From Desulfuromonadaceae bacterium (GTDB lineage: Bacteria; Desulfobacterota; Desulfuromonadia; Geobacterales; Pseudopelobacteraceae): 64,000 bases of DNA. Within the stretch, counting starts at the first letter, position 1. Each line of letters starts with the position of its first letter. This document shows positions 47,582 to 57,301 of the stretch, piece by piece. The DNA is taken from assembly GCA_028687585.1 (NCBI GenBank), contig JAQTZV010000008.1, positions 1 through 64,000 on the forward strand, read 5' to 3'. The notes under the pieces are model-generated. The model did not search any database, was not told where the DNA came from, and saw only the letters and a program-made list of their open reading frames with translations. The position numbers and the translations under genes were made by a program.

Positions 47582-48733
47582 TTACAAGGCAGATTCATTT
47601 AATCCTGCAATTAACCGCAGAAAATTCCGGGTGAGGGCAGGGTGGAGTTCTGTACCGATCATGCTTTGCATCATGGCAGTAATTTCAGGCAGAGAAACCG
47701 GTTCGCGGTAGGAGCGTCTGGTGCGCAACGCATCAAAAAAATCAGAAATCATCGTCATGTGACTGCAGAGGTTCTGCTGCCACCCGCTTGCAACTCTTGG
47801 ATAGCCACTCAAATTAAATTTCATATGATGTTCATACGCTGCAATGACCGCCAGCCTTGGTACTCCGGGTGTTTCCAGCAGATGGCGGGCGCCTTTCACC
47901 GGGTGCTGCTTCATAATGGCAAACTCTTCATCGGTAAGTTTTCCTGTTTTTGTCAGAATTTCTTCCGGAATAAACAGTTTACCGATGTCATGAAGCATTG
48001 CCGCCACACCGATGTCATTTAACAGCTGACCGTCAATGCCGAGTGCCATTGACTGGGCAAGATTAAGAACGCACACATTGGTTGAATGGGTAAAGGTATA
48101 TTCATCAGTATCTCGAAGTGCAGCCATGGCAAGCAGGGGTTTCCCTTCCTGCCGGAATACGTTTATAAAACCGGATACGACATCGCGTACTCTATTGATC
48201 TGGATCTTTTTTTTGTTTCTGACCGCTTCATACATTTCTATAAAATGGGACAGTTCTTTATGCGGCATATCAGGTAATTTAATTCCCGCAGCAAGCGAAT
48301 TATCTGATAATAAACGGTTTGTCGATGTGGAAATGTTGAGGTCCACTTTGCCGAGGCGAATGTGCTCAGAAGAGATAAGATCCTGAACGTCATCATTCTG
48401 CTGTCTGGCAAGTCCGCTAATGAGGCTATCCACTTCTGATTTGGAGATGCCGGACAGCAGTTTGATGGCGCCAACTCCGCGAGAAGTAAGAATCTGCGTG
48501 AATCGATCAAGGAACGGACCGAGATCCTGTGGTTTGCCATCAATAACGAGTTCATTTCCCACTACCAGTAAGGTAACCTCCGGGCGGGATTGCAGCAAAA
48601 CTTCAATGCTGGTAAACGCTTGCGCCGAAAGCCGCTCTACCTGAGGATGCAGCATGCCGTAGAGAGCTGCATTCGCCGTTGCAGAGAGCAGTTGGCGTAT
48701 GAAATCGTACATATGCTTACGATCACTACTCAT
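47582..48733 (-). CDS. HD-GYP-like protein with degenerate GYP motif
   Basis: 383 aa. The C-terminal half is an HD-GYP domain: FTHSTNVCVLNLAQ, MLHDIGKLFIPEEILTK, and a later EHHMKFNLSGYPRV. Typical active members have HHExxDGxGYP; here E and DG are replaced, so activity may be altered. The N-terminal 110 residues (LLSATANAALYGMLHPQVERLS, NELVIDGKP) are related to those of the neighbouring HEAT protein. Its ATG overlaps the HEAT gene stop by 4 nt, and the pair is translated together. No signal sequence. Confidence 0.8.
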   Translation of the reverse strand: MSSDRKHMYDFIRQLLSATANAALYGMLHPQVERLSAQAFTSIEVLLQSRPEVTLLVVGNELVIDGKPQDLGPFLDRFTQILTSRGVGAIKLLSGISKSEVDSLISGLARQQNDDVQDLISSEHIRLGKVDLNISTSTNRLLSDNSLAAGIKLPDMPHKELSHFIEMYEAVRNKKKIQINRVRDVVSGFINVFRQEGKPLLAMAALRDTDEYTFTHSTNVCVLNLAQSMALGIDGQLLNDIGVAAMLHDIGKLFIPEEILTKTGKLTDEEFAIMKQHPVKGARHLLETPGVPRLAVIAAYEHHMKFNLSGYPRVASGWQQNLCSHMTMISDFFDALRTRRSYREPVSLPEITAMMQSMIGTELHPALTRNFLRLIAGLNESAL

Positions 48734-50922
48734 TGCTGTCTTCCTGAAATGATTTTTAGCGTTTCCACTGCAAGACGGGCAACATCGCCGGAACCCTTCG
48801 CGATATGCTCGAGAACGGGACGGGAAACAGCAGCGGGATATTTCGGCAGTGATTGAATAATGACTTTTTTTAACTTTGTCAGTTGTTGAGAATGGAACAA
48901 ACTGCGGGAACTGAGAATTATTGCGAGTTGCGGAAGAACTTCAGCCCTGCCGATTCCTCCCAATGCGTGCACAATAGCACATTTTTTATCACAAACGGCC
49001 GGTGACAATCCTCCCTGTGACAGCATTGCTGCCAATTTATCAGCAATGGCTGGCGATTTGCAATGTTCAGCAAGATGGATAGCAGCCATTTGCAGCTCCG
49101 TATTGGAGCTATCCATATTAGCAATAACAAGTTTTTCGGACTGAGGATCTCGAAAGTGCACCAGTGTTTTAAGCACTTCATGTTGTAATCTCGGCTCTTG
49201 AGAGCGGAGCAGCGGGCGTATGAGCGGAACAACTGATGGGTCGTTCTGGGCAAAAATAATAATCAGCAGGTTGCGCAGAAAATACCAGCGAGTGTCATTC
49301 AGGCGATTAGCTATCGGAACCCGGGTCAGGGGCCCCATTTTAATAAGGCTATCCATATAAAATCGACGGAGTGACATATTATTCTCTTCAGATAGACGAT
49401 CCAGGAGGAGCTCAATAAACGGCCCGCCGATTTTGTGGATCAGGGAACGGATATCTTCATAGCGTGGCTTGCCCCATATAATGAGACCATTAAGAATCTC
49501 CTCCAAAAATTCGCTCCGTTCGTATTCCTCGTGAAGCCAGCATTGAATTTCGGCCGGGAACGTTCCGTCTGAAATCTGGTCAATCATTATATGCAGTTGG
49601 TCATAGTCACCGGTCTGCAGATAAAAACCAAACATGTCACTAAGGTTTTGTAAGAGCAGATCACGTTCTTCAGGTGTTTCAATTCCTTCACGGATAAGGT
49701 TCATCAACACCCGACCGACACTGTTTTCAATATATTTGTCTTCAAGTGACCTCAGAAGATCAGCGACCTCTTCCATGTTATCGCGGGGTATCTGGTCTGT
49801 TGCGATTATATGATTGAGCTTGTTCTGATAGTCATCAGGCACGAACTCTTCCGAGGCATGCTCACGGAAGATTGTTTTCATCTTTTGGGAAAGGTTATTC
49901 ACTTCTAAAACATCGATGGCTGAGTGCTGTGCGGCGCTTGCATTCTTTCCAAGGCGCTGCAACAGTCCGAATACCACCGGAGAAACGTTGAGGCGGTTAT
50001 GGCTGATATCTTCAAGGGTATCAATTATTGTGTTGTCGGAGAGTTTAGTGAGAATGTGCTCAGCTGCTGTGAGATTATCTTTGTTTTTATCCCCGAAAGA
50101 GCTCTCCAGAAACTGCCTGCGCAACTCGGGAGCAAGAGTGTTGATAAAGGTTGCCAGCTTTAGATAGGGTTGACTGCTATTGTCAGCTGTCGTCTGTGCG
50201 TCATGTTCTGCTGAGGCTAAAAGTCTGGAGATAGCGCTACGAACAGCAGCTTCATGTATGTTGCCGCTGTCAAATTGCTGATTTAGAATTTCAGCCAGGA
50301 CCTCCGGATCCAGGTAAATATCTCCACTATCCTCACCCAGCATGCCGGCTACCGTAATTTCTCTGGCGAATCTATCCCACAAACCTTCTTCTTGTGACTG
50401 CATGGTGTCGGTGCCGGAGGCTGAATCCTTGTCCGACGTTTTGAATAGATCATATCGGACCGGCCGGATTGCAATTGCTTCCATATTGGCCTTACCCCAG
50501 ACCTCTTCGATACCTCCGGCTTGGAGAATATGTTCACGTTTGAGCCCCAATATACGTGTAAAATTATTCAGCTCTTCAATCGTCAATCCCCTGTGAAACA
50601 ACAGAGCACCAATCCCTCTTTCAAAAAGTGCCCGTGAAAAATTTCGATAGACAAGATTTGTTTTTTCCAAAACAGTACCATCAACCATCAAAGCTTCACT
50701 TGTGACACCAATAACCAACTCGTTCCGGGTGCTCAACAGCTCATCATACACGCAAAGCGCTTTCGTTAATGACGAAGCAATAACTGGATGCCCTATTGGA
50801 TAGGCGCTGCAGTTGCGGCGAGCGATGTTCAGCTCGACGATAAGGGACGCCAGCAACTTGATATCAATACTGTTTATCATTATGTCAGGTGATTGCGATT
50901 CCATGATTTCACATACTAACAT
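48730..50922 (-). CDS. HEAT-repeat protein
   Basis: 730 aa, soluble. N-terminal domain about 20-125: NIARRNCSAYPIGHPVIASSL, SEALMVDGTVLEK and FERGIGALLFHRGLTIEELNNFTRILG, the same motif set as in the HD-GYP protein downstream (YP..HP, DG, RGVGA). Long helical middle region. The C-terminal 200 residues are HEAT-like repeats (PLTRVPIANRLNDTRWYFLRNLLIIIF, VVPLIRPLLRSQEPRLQHEVLKTLVHF). It probably serves as a scaffold for the HD-GYP partner. The exact start is uncertain; ATG 50904 (MESQSP) is a possible alternative. Confidence 0.78.
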   Translation of the reverse strand: MLVCEIMESQSPDIMINSIDIKLLASLIVELNIARRNCSAYPIGHPVIASSLTKALCVYDELLSTRNELVIGVTSEALMVDGTVLEKTNLVYRNFSRALFERGIGALLFHRGLTIEELNNFTRILGLKREHILQAGGIEEVWGKANMEAIAIRPVRYDLFKTSDKDSASGTDTMQSQEEGLWDRFAREITVAGMLGEDSGDIYLDPEVLAEILNQQFDSGNIHEAAVRSAISRLLASAEHDAQTTADNSSQPYLKLATFINTLAPELRRQFLESSFGDKNKDNLTAAEHILTKLSDNTIIDTLEDISHNRLNVSPVVFGLLQRLGKNASAAQHSAIDVLEVNNLSQKMKTIFREHASEEFVPDDYQNKLNHIIATDQIPRDNMEEVADLLRSLEDKYIENSVGRVLMNLIREGIETPEERDLLLQNLSDMFGFYLQTGDYDQLHIMIDQISDGTFPAEIQCWLHEEYERSEFLEEILNGLIIWGKPRYEDIRSLIHKIGGPFIELLLDRLSEENNMSLRRFYMDSLIKMGPLTRVPIANRLNDTRWYFLRNLLIIIFAQNDPSVVPLIRPLLRSQEPRLQHEVLKTLVHFRDPQSEKLVIANMDSSNTELQMAAIHLAEHCKSPAIADKLAAMLSQGGLSPAVCDKKCAIVHALGGIGRAEVLPQLAIILSSRSLFHSQQLTKLKKVIIQSLPKYPAAVSRPVLEHIAKGSGDVARLAVETLKIISGRQQ

Positions 50923-51069
50923 TAAATAATAATATGGCTAGATAAATCAAAACCGTATTGCCGGCAACAACATATTTTTATCATCTCATGCAATGACAAT
51001 CCTTCGCGCTTGACCAATGACGCTATTTACGTTAGTTTCCCATGAATTCAGAGCTTGTGGGTTGTGTAT

Positions 51070-51633
51070 ATGCGAATTATTGCGGGAGCTTTCCGGGGGA
51101 AAAAGTTGTTAACACCCCAGGGCGTTGTAACACGGCCGACTTCAGATCGCGTTAAAGAGGCTCTGTTCAGTATTCTGGCAAGCAGGATTGATTTCAGTAA
51201 TATTCGTGTCCTCGACATCTGTGCCGGTACCGGTAGCCTTGGTATTGAATCCATCAGTCGTGGTGCCGGATCTTGTTGTTTTATTGAATATAACAGATCG
51301 GTATTGCCGATACTCAATAAAAATCTGGCAGATACAAAATGTAAAAACCGATCTGAAGTTTTGAGTATGGACGCCGTAATAGCGCTGCACCGTTGTGCCG
51401 TGCGTGGGGATCATTTTGATCTCGCATTTTTTGATCCACCATATTCGTCCGATTTGTATCAAACTGTGCCGGATGCTCTTGCATCCACCGCTCTTTTACC
51501 ATCAGGTTCCATCCTTGTTATTGAATGTTCCGTACGAAGTCCGTTACAGGAGTCATATGGGATGCTGAAAAGATTTGATCGCCGTGAGTACGGAGAAACG
51601 GCTCTTGAGTTGTTTATCGTGGAGGAAAAATGA
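51070..51633 (+). CDS. rsmD: 16S rRNA m2G966 methyltransferase RsmD
   Basis: 187 aa from ATG 51070; a start at 51055 adds five residues. RsmD methylates guanine 966 of 16S rRNA in the 30S subunit. Visible: MRIIAGAFRGKKLLTPQG, TRPTSDRVKEALFSIL, IRVLDICAGTGSLGIESISRG (SAM motif) and DLAFFDPPYSSDLY (catalytic DPPY). The stop overlaps the coaD start by 4 nt, the common rsmD-coaD pairing. Ribosome site is weak. Confidence 0.93.
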   Translation: MRIIAGAFRGKKLLTPQGVVTRPTSDRVKEALFSILASRIDFSNIRVLDICAGTGSLGIESISRGAGSCCFIEYNRSVLPILNKNLADTKCKNRSEVLSMDAVIALHRCAVRGDHFDLAFFDPPYSSDLYQTVPDALASTALLPSGSILVIECSVRSPLQESYGMLKRFDRREYGETALELFIVEEK

Positions 51634-52124
51634 AAAAAATTGCGGTGTATCCAGGTTCCTTTGATCCAATCACGTATGGTCACCTCGACATAATCAAACG
51701 TGGTCTGACAATATTTGATGAAATTATCGTTGCTGTCGCCAGAAATTCGCAGAAAAATGCACTGTTCACAACTGATGAACGGGTCGAACTTATTCAGAAT
51801 GTCGTTAAAGAGGATGGGAGGGTCACCGTTGACACGTTCAGCGGACTTCTGATAGATTACGTATCGTCCCGCGGGGCTCATGTCATCATTCGTGGTCTCC
51901 GGGCAATATCCGATTTTGAATATGAATTTCAGATTGCTCAAATGAACAGCAGTATTGGCCGCCAGATTGAAACGCTTTTTATGATGACGTCGCTACAGTA
52001 CGGCTATCTATCCTCCTCAATCGTCAAGGAGGTATGCTCTCTTAACGGCGATATCGACAAATTTGTTCCACCGGAAATTAAAAAGGCATTGCGGCAAAAA
52101 TACGGTCTATCAGAGACTCGTTAG
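51630..52124 (+). CDS. coaD: Phosphopantetheine adenylyltransferase CoaD
   Basis: 164 aa, normal size. Fourth step of coenzyme A synthesis: 4'-phosphopantetheine plus ATP gives dephospho-CoA. KKIAVYPGSFDPITYGHLDII has the T/HxGH nucleotidyl motif with H18. VIIRGLRAISDFEYEFQIAQMN and LSSSIVKEV are also family landmarks. ATGA overlap with rsmD. Its last codons lie within one end of the repeat at 52116-52304. Confidence 0.95.
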   Translation: MKKIAVYPGSFDPITYGHLDIIKRGLTIFDEIIVAVARNSQKNALFTTDERVELIQNVVKEDGRVTVDTFSGLLIDYVSSRGAHVIIRGLRAISDFEYEFQIAQMNSSIGRQIETLFMMTSLQYGYLSSSIVKEVCSLNGDIDKFVPPEIKKALRQKYGLSETR

Positions 52125-52304
52125 TTTCTTTCCGGAAACTCCGGGCAGAAACGACCGGTTTCCGATTTGGAAAGCGGGGATTTTTTCACCTGGCAAGGAA
52201 ATCAAGGATTTGCGCGGAGGCGTACATCGGTACGCCGCACAAGCAAAGCCGAAGATTGACGCCGCCAAGGGGAAAAAGCACCCTTTCCGGACGGAAACTC
52301 GTTA
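52116..52304. repeat. Palindromic repeat element flanked by 8-bp direct repeats
   Basis: ACTCGTTA occurs at 52116-52123 and again at 52297-52304, bracketing about 173 bp. Inside, 52181-52277 folds into a long imperfect hairpin: TTTTTTCACC...TTTGCGCGGAGGCGTAC, loop ATCG, GTACGCCGCACAAGCAAA...GGGGAAAAAG. The inner GCGTAC/GTACGC is perfect. The left direct repeat is in the coaD stop region. The element looks mobile; similar repeats are known to me from Geobacter-group intergenic DNA. Confidence 0.62.
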
Positions 52305-52339
52305 ATTCGAATCATTTTTTTACATGCATGAGGTGCATT

Positions 52340-52534
52340 ATGATCAGTCAAGAAATGATAATCGCCGACATCATCGCCCAACATCCCGAAACGCTGCCTG
52401 TATTCAAACAATATAATCTCGATTGTTACGAGTGCCAGATTGCCGACCTTGAAACACTCAGCCATGGAGCCGGTGTCCACAAAATCAGCATTGATCAACT
52501 GCTTGTCTCCTTAAATTCCGCCCTTAAAAAATGA
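52340..52534 (+). CDS. DUF1858 domain protein
   Basis: 64 aa from ATG 52340; ATG 52328 is a close alternative, and both have AGG upstream. The sequence MIIADIIAQHPETLPVFKQYNLDCYECQIADLETLSHGA shows the DUF1858 pattern: a helix, then CxxC-like Cys (CYEC), then a second helix. These small domains are common in hybrid cluster and redox proteins and may bind metal. It sits between the coaD repeat element and the PilZ gene. Confidence 0.8.
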   Translation: MISQEMIIADIIAQHPETLPVFKQYNLDCYECQIADLETLSHGAGVHKISIDQLLVSLNSALKK

Positions 52535-52567
52535 CACGTTGCCCCCCTCTCTCCGGAGTATTTATTC

Positions 52568-53671
52568 ATGAGTGATATGGAACTCTATTCACACTATTTT
52601 CCTGTCGGGAAAAAAGTCGGAGTCGGAATTCCGCTGTCGAATGCTGATGTCTTCAGAGACTGGGCAATAATTCATGAAATCGATGAAGATCTCGTATCTC
52701 TGCAACTTTCCCGGGACATTCTGCCGGTTGGTGTATCCCTGAATTACGGATCAATTCTTGAATTGCGTTGCGGGAGTGAGGAAAACGGCTACTGTTGCAG
52801 GGCGATTGTAGTTTCCGAAGGCGATGCACATGAGCTGCTGCTACGCCTGATCGGTGAGATTGTTTCGGATGAACTGCGAGAATTTTACCGGATTGATGCC
52901 TATCTTCCGATAAAATTTTTCGTCAGCCGTGAACAAAACATCGATCGCCTTCGACAAGAGTGGCAAGTGCGACGGAATAGTCGACTGCAACAGATTTTAG
53001 ATAAAAAAAACCAGCGCTGGAAAGCTAAAAATCTGCCAGAGGGCGAGAATGTGTCCCATGAACATCCTCATGAGTCAGTGGAGGGGAGTGAAGATGAACC
53101 GAATCATAGTCTGAGTCTGCCCGAGGATCAACCTGACAGCTCGTGGGACACCATAATACCCCTTGCGGCTAATATCAGTGGCGGTGGCCTGCGTATTATC
53201 ACGCATCAGGGATTTGAAATCGGGGAATATGCCTTAATGGAAATCTTTGTACCTTCACCTGAGCGGATTATTGATGTTATCGGCAGGGTTGTGTTTGCCA
53301 ATCGCAATTATGCAGCTGGAAGCGATCACGAGTATTTCAATACCGGTGTGCAGTTTGTGTATCTCGATGAACGTGATCGGGATGCAATTGTAAATTATAT
53401 CTCAACAATTCAGCTTAAAAGGATCAGACAGTTACGCGAAAAGTATATGTATCGCAGGTTGCCTGGGGATGAAGATCAGATTGATGCATCAACAAAGTAT
53501 TCAATCAGACGCACAGTAGTTCGCATGGTGTTGCTTATGTTATTTATTGCAATTGTTTCGTCACTGGTCAGCTATTTTTGGTATTATGCGCATGAGCATC
53601 CAAAGGGTGAGATCGAGCGCACATTTGAGGACAGCGTCAGAAAATACAGGAAGCAACAAAAACCGTATTAA
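52568..53671 (+). CDS. PilZ domain c-di-GMP receptor with C-terminal membrane helix
   Basis: 367 aa; CGGAG lies 10 nt before ATG 52568. N-terminal YcgR-like domain (residues 1-115) with RLIGEIVSDELREFYRIDAYLPIKF at its end, including the RxxxR-like arginines for c-di-GMP. The PilZ core is interrupted by a charged linker (about 140-195), then NISGGGLRII, the D/NxSxxG motif. A single membrane helix (VVRMVLLMLFIAIVSSLVSYFWYY) lies near the C-terminus. It would read c-di-GMP levels and act at the inner membrane. The stop overlaps the convergent recB stop by 4 nt. Confidence 0.83.
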   Translation: MSDMELYSHYFPVGKKVGVGIPLSNADVFRDWAIIHEIDEDLVSLQLSRDILPVGVSLNYGSILELRCGSEENGYCCRAIVVSEGDAHELLLRLIGEIVSDELREFYRIDAYLPIKFFVSREQNIDRLRQEWQVRRNSRLQQILDKKNQRWKAKNLPEGENVSHEHPHESVEGSEDEPNHSLSLPEDQPDSSWDTIIPLAANISGGGLRIITHQGFEIGEYALMEIFVPSPERIIDVIGRVVFANRNYAAGSDHEYFNTGVQFVYLDERDRDAIVNYISTIQLKRIRQLREKYMYRRLPGDEDQIDASTKYSIRRTVVRMVLLMLFIAIVSSLVSYFWYYAHEHPKGEIERTFEDSVRKYRKQQKPY

Positions 53672-56600
53672 GCGAGCATTATTTCGCCGGCTCGCGGTAT
53701 AAACTCCGGCAGCGGCCTTTCATAATAGATCCCATTCACCGTTGAATCTGCTGAAACTCCACGCACATACAGGTAAATTACTCCTCCGAAATGTTTTTCA
53801 TACCGATAGTCAGGCAGTCGCATCTTCAGAAGTCGATCCAATGCCAGAGCATACAGATGATATTGCAGTATGTATGCGCTTCGGCACATCGAGTCATGCA
53901 TTGCTTTTTGATCGTAGTCTGATGTTTTCATGCCGAGATGGTTTGATTTCCAATCAAGGAGGTAATATCGTCCGTTGTGAGTGAAAACCAGATCGATAAA
54001 TCCCTGCAGCATCCCACGACTCTGGCGGAACGAAAGTGAGTCAAGCAATTCATAAAAATCATGGCACTGCTTTTCATCAAGCATCCCTGCAAAGAGCGTT
54101 TTCAATGTGTCAGGTTCAAGATGTTTGACAGGAAGATAAAATTCCATCTCGGTCTGCATCTCTTTTGGTTGTAGTTTTGACAGAGAAAATCCCGGATCAT
54201 TCCCAATTATTCCGGCAGAAGTGACATCGACGACCATGCGTGTAACGCTGGGCAACCACTGCTCATGGAAACCATGCCGTGCGAGCGAAGAACCTACCGT
54301 GGTTGCAAGTACGTCATTATTCAATTGTGAATAATCAAGCAGCTCAAAAATTTCGTGGAGACATATTCCGGCTTTTGTGCCTTTGGGAAAGTCAAAAATA
54401 GTCAAGCCGCCGGATGATGGTTCCGCATCAACCGGAACAGTGCCGGTAACCCGCAGCGAGTCGCGGTCATGCGGTTCAAATGGTTCAAGTACATGTCCCG
54501 CTCCGGATGTCATACCGCTGAAGCTTGCAACATGCCAATCGTCGCAAATGGCATGGCTAAGGGACCTGCAGGTATATGGTGCTGCATCGTCTGTAGCTGC
54601 CTGAAACAGAACATCTGGTTGATCCGTTGGCATCATCTCGGCGCAGATGCCATTTCGAGTGACGATTGACTGCCTGCTGATGTCATCAAGAATAGTATGG
54701 TCACCGAGTGCAGAAAATGTGTTCACATTGATTGACGATGATCCGCCGTGAAGGAGTTGAAATAACGGTGAGTCCGCCGCTCCGCCTATTGCACCCCAGA
54801 TGGCATAACAGCGGAACTCCGCACGGGTCAACGCAACATATAACAGCCGTGCAGCCTCAGCTTTTCTTTCAGCCGAAGCTTGTTGCAGACTATCGGCCCT
54901 GTTTGCAAGATCCAGTATCAAATTTCCTTCTTCATCGTGGAATAGCGCTCTGTCAACTTTTTTTGATGGGGCATCCCAGGCAAAGGGAACGAAAACGATC
55001 GGATATTGCAAGCCCTTACTCGCGTGAATAGTTGCAATCATGACCGCATTATTGTCTGTTTCAAGCCGGAGTAGTGCCGTGTCATCCCTGACTGAAACCG
55101 TCAAACTTCTTTCGAGCCAGGTAATTAACCCTGACAACTCTTTCCCCTGTTCCCGCTCGATCTGGTGCAGCATCTCACAACAGTGCAGAATATTTGTGAG
55201 ACTACGCTCGCCACCAACTCGAGACAATGCGTGCATACGTACTCCACAGCTTCCGAGCAGCCGGGAAATCAGTGCAACGACACCACCGGATTGAGCGACT
55301 GAGTGCAGATTCCAAAAATTAAGGAGCCACATTTCCCAATCAGGATGCTCACCACCACTCTCGACATAACAAGAGACCTGATTGGCGCTTAATCCCATGG
55401 TGGGAGTCAGGAGCGCTTCTCGAATCAGTGCTTCACGATGCGGTTCCGCAACGGCTCGTAATATTATCAAGAGATCAAGAGCTTCAGATGTTTCAAAAAT
55501 GGTGGCGCTTCCCTGTTGAACAGATGGAATGCCGAGTGATAATAGCGCTTTCTGCACATGGTCAGCCTGTGTATGTGTTTTCACCAGCACTGCGATATCA
55601 CCCGGTTCCAGTTTACGCCTCACTCCGGTCGTCAATATGATTCCCCGCTCCGGCTCAAGCAGGCGGGATATTTCCGCTGCAACGGATAATACAATGTTAT
55701 GCGTAGCTGACGGCTTTAGTTCAGCTTTCGTTTCATCATTGCGTGGATATACCCAGACTTTGAATGGATTTTCATCTCTGACACCGTCAAAAAGAAATCC
55801 ATCCTCTTTTAAACGCCCCGATTCAACTGATTGGAATGTAATATCCGGGCAGAGAAACGGATCGGAAGCGGCATTGAAAAGTGAGGTGACTGCATGCACT
55901 AACGCAGCATCAGAACGGAAATTAGTCCCCAAAGAATGAGATTTGTCGGAGGAAACTTTTTTTCCGGCCTTTAAATAGGCATAAACATCGGCTCCCCGAA
56001 AACTGTAAATTGCCTGCTTGGGGTCACCGATCAGAAACAGCGGATAATCCGGATCAGCGGCCAGATGTTTGAAAATATTCCACTGGACGGGATCGGTATC
56101 CTGAAATTCATCTATCATGGCAGCTTTGTAACGTTGCCGGAGTTTCTCCACAAGAGCAGGCCCCGTATCAGCTTCAAGTGCACAATGAAGATCAAGCAGT
56201 AAGTCATCGAATGAACGGATATTCAGCTTTTTTTTCCGGCGGGACAATTCTTGTTCCAGCCACTGCTTTAAGTCATGCTGGCAGGAATAAATAGTATTTG
56301 TGAACGCCTGGTCAATCGAATTCAGCACCTCTGACAACTGCTGACAAAGGTCGAAAAACAGGTGTTCTGGCGTAAAAATTGACGTTTTGGTTGTTTTTGA
56401 AGCGATCTTCCCGGCAGAGAAAAAATCAAGTTTGCTGTTTGGCAGTGAAGCGCTTCCTCCGGAAACCCAGATATCAAAAGAGGCTGCTGCAGAAATAATC
56501 TGTGCAGGTTTATAGCTCTGCTGGTTAAGTCGGGCCTGATCTATCATTTCGACAATGCTGCTGCGCTGACTGTTCCACAACGTGCAGAGCTGATTATAGA

Positions 56601-57252
56601 GTTTGTCACGATCTAATATAAGTGGTGTTAACGGTACCTCTTCAGCAGGAGGCACTATGATCAGGTCAGGATTCTGCAGATGTCCTTTGAGGGGTTTTAC
56701 CAGTTTTTCCGGGGTATATCCGCGGTTAACAAGGATTTCGGTGAAGTCATCCGATTGCGGCAGCATGTGCGAACGCCAGAAATCATCGCACGCCATTTTG
56801 ATAAGTGCATTCTGATCACTGATCATGTCACTGCCAATAAGAGAGCCGCTTTCAAAGGTATTCTCCAGGAGCGCCCGCTGGCAAAAGCCATGAATGGTAA
56901 AAATAGCCGCATTATCAAAAGAATACAGAGCCCGCTTCAGAAGGAGTTTTGCCCGTTCTCCGTTCTGTGTGCGTGTTGACATGAGGAGCCTCTCAAGATC
57001 ATCATTGCCGGGAGGTCTCCTGTTGGAGTAGAGGTCAAGCGTTGACGCAATACGCTGCCTGATTCGCTCGCGGAGTTCCGCTGTGGCAGCCTTTGTATAC
57101 GTCACAACAAGAATCTGTTCGGGGCGCAGTTCTTTTTCAAGCAGCAGCAGGATGTAGAGGGCTGCTATCGACCACGTCTTACCGGTACCGGCGCTCGCTT
57201 CTATCAGATTGAATCCGGAAATGTCGATTGATGCAAGATTGAGGGGTTTCAT
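53668..57252 (-). CDS. recB: RecB-like exodeoxyribonuclease V beta subunit
   Basis: 1194 aa from ATG 57252 (MKPLNLASIDISG); the frame extends 18 codons upstream. UvrD-like helicase: FNLIEASAGTGKTWSIAALY (Walker A), VTYTKAATAELRERI, MIDEFQDTDPVQWNIFK (Walker B), GDPKQAIYSFRGAD, VMIATIHASKGLQYPIVF. C-terminal RecB nuclease: GFIDLVFTHNGRYYLLDWKSN, with the catalytic Asp and DWK. RecBCD degrades and recombines double-strand ends. recC and recD are not visible in this window. Intact and full length. Confidence 0.9.
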   Translation of the reverse strand: MKPLNLASIDISGFNLIEASAGTGKTWSIAALYILLLLEKELRPEQILVVTYTKAATAELRERIRQRIASTLDLYSNRRPPGNDDLERLLMSTRTQNGERAKLLLKRALYSFDNAAIFTIHGFCQRALLENTFESGSLIGSDMISDQNALIKMACDDFWRSHMLPQSDDFTEILVNRGYTPEKLVKPLKGHLQNPDLIIVPPAEEVPLTPLILDRDKLYNQLCTLWNSQRSSIVEMIDQARLNQQSYKPAQIISAAASFDIWVSGGSASLPNSKLDFFSAGKIASKTTKTSIFTPEHLFFDLCQQLSEVLNSIDQAFTNTIYSCQHDLKQWLEQELSRRKKKLNIRSFDDLLLDLHCALEADTGPALVEKLRQRYKAAMIDEFQDTDPVQWNIFKHLAADPDYPLFLIGDPKQAIYSFRGADVYAYLKAGKKVSSDKSHSLGTNFRSDAALVHAVTSLFNAASDPFLCPDITFQSVESGRLKEDGFLFDGVRDENPFKVWVYPRNDETKAELKPSATHNIVLSVAAEISRLLEPERGIILTTGVRRKLEPGDIAVLVKTHTQADHVQKALLSLGIPSVQQGSATIFETSEALDLLIILRAVAEPHREALIREALLTPTMGLSANQVSCYVESGGEHPDWEMWLLNFWNLHSVAQSGGVVALISRLLGSCGVRMHALSRVGGERSLTNILHCCEMLHQIEREQGKELSGLITWLERSLTVSVRDDTALLRLETDNNAVMIATIHASKGLQYPIVFVPFAWDAPSKKVDRALFHDEEGNLILDLANRADSLQQASAERKAEAARLLYVALTRAEFRCYAIWGAIGGAADSPLFQLLHGGSSSINVNTFSALGDHTILDDISRQSIVTRNGICAEMMPTDQPDVLFQAATDDAAPYTCRSLSHAICDDWHVASFSGMTSGAGHVLEPFEPHDRDSLRVTGTVPVDAEPSSGGLTIFDFPKGTKAGICLHEIFELLDYSQLNNDVLATTVGSSLARHGFHEQWLPSVTRMVVDVTSAGIIGNDPGFSLSKLQPKEMQTEMEFYLPVKHLEPDTLKTLFAGMLDEKQCHDFYELLDSLSFRQSRGMLQGFIDLVFTHNGRYYLLDWKSNHLGMKTSDYDQKAMHDSMCRSAYILQYHLYALALDRLLKMRLPDYRYEKHFGGVIYLYVRGVSADSTVNGIYYERPLPEFIPRAGEIMLA

Positions 57253-57301
57253 GTTGATTTCATGGAAATGTGGTGACAAAACGGGAAGGAGATAAAACCT
57301 T

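Noticed and set aside
52063..52305. 80-codon frame crossing the end of coaD
   Set aside because: It consists mainly of the palindromic repeat and the coaD 3' end in another frame; no independent ribosome site.
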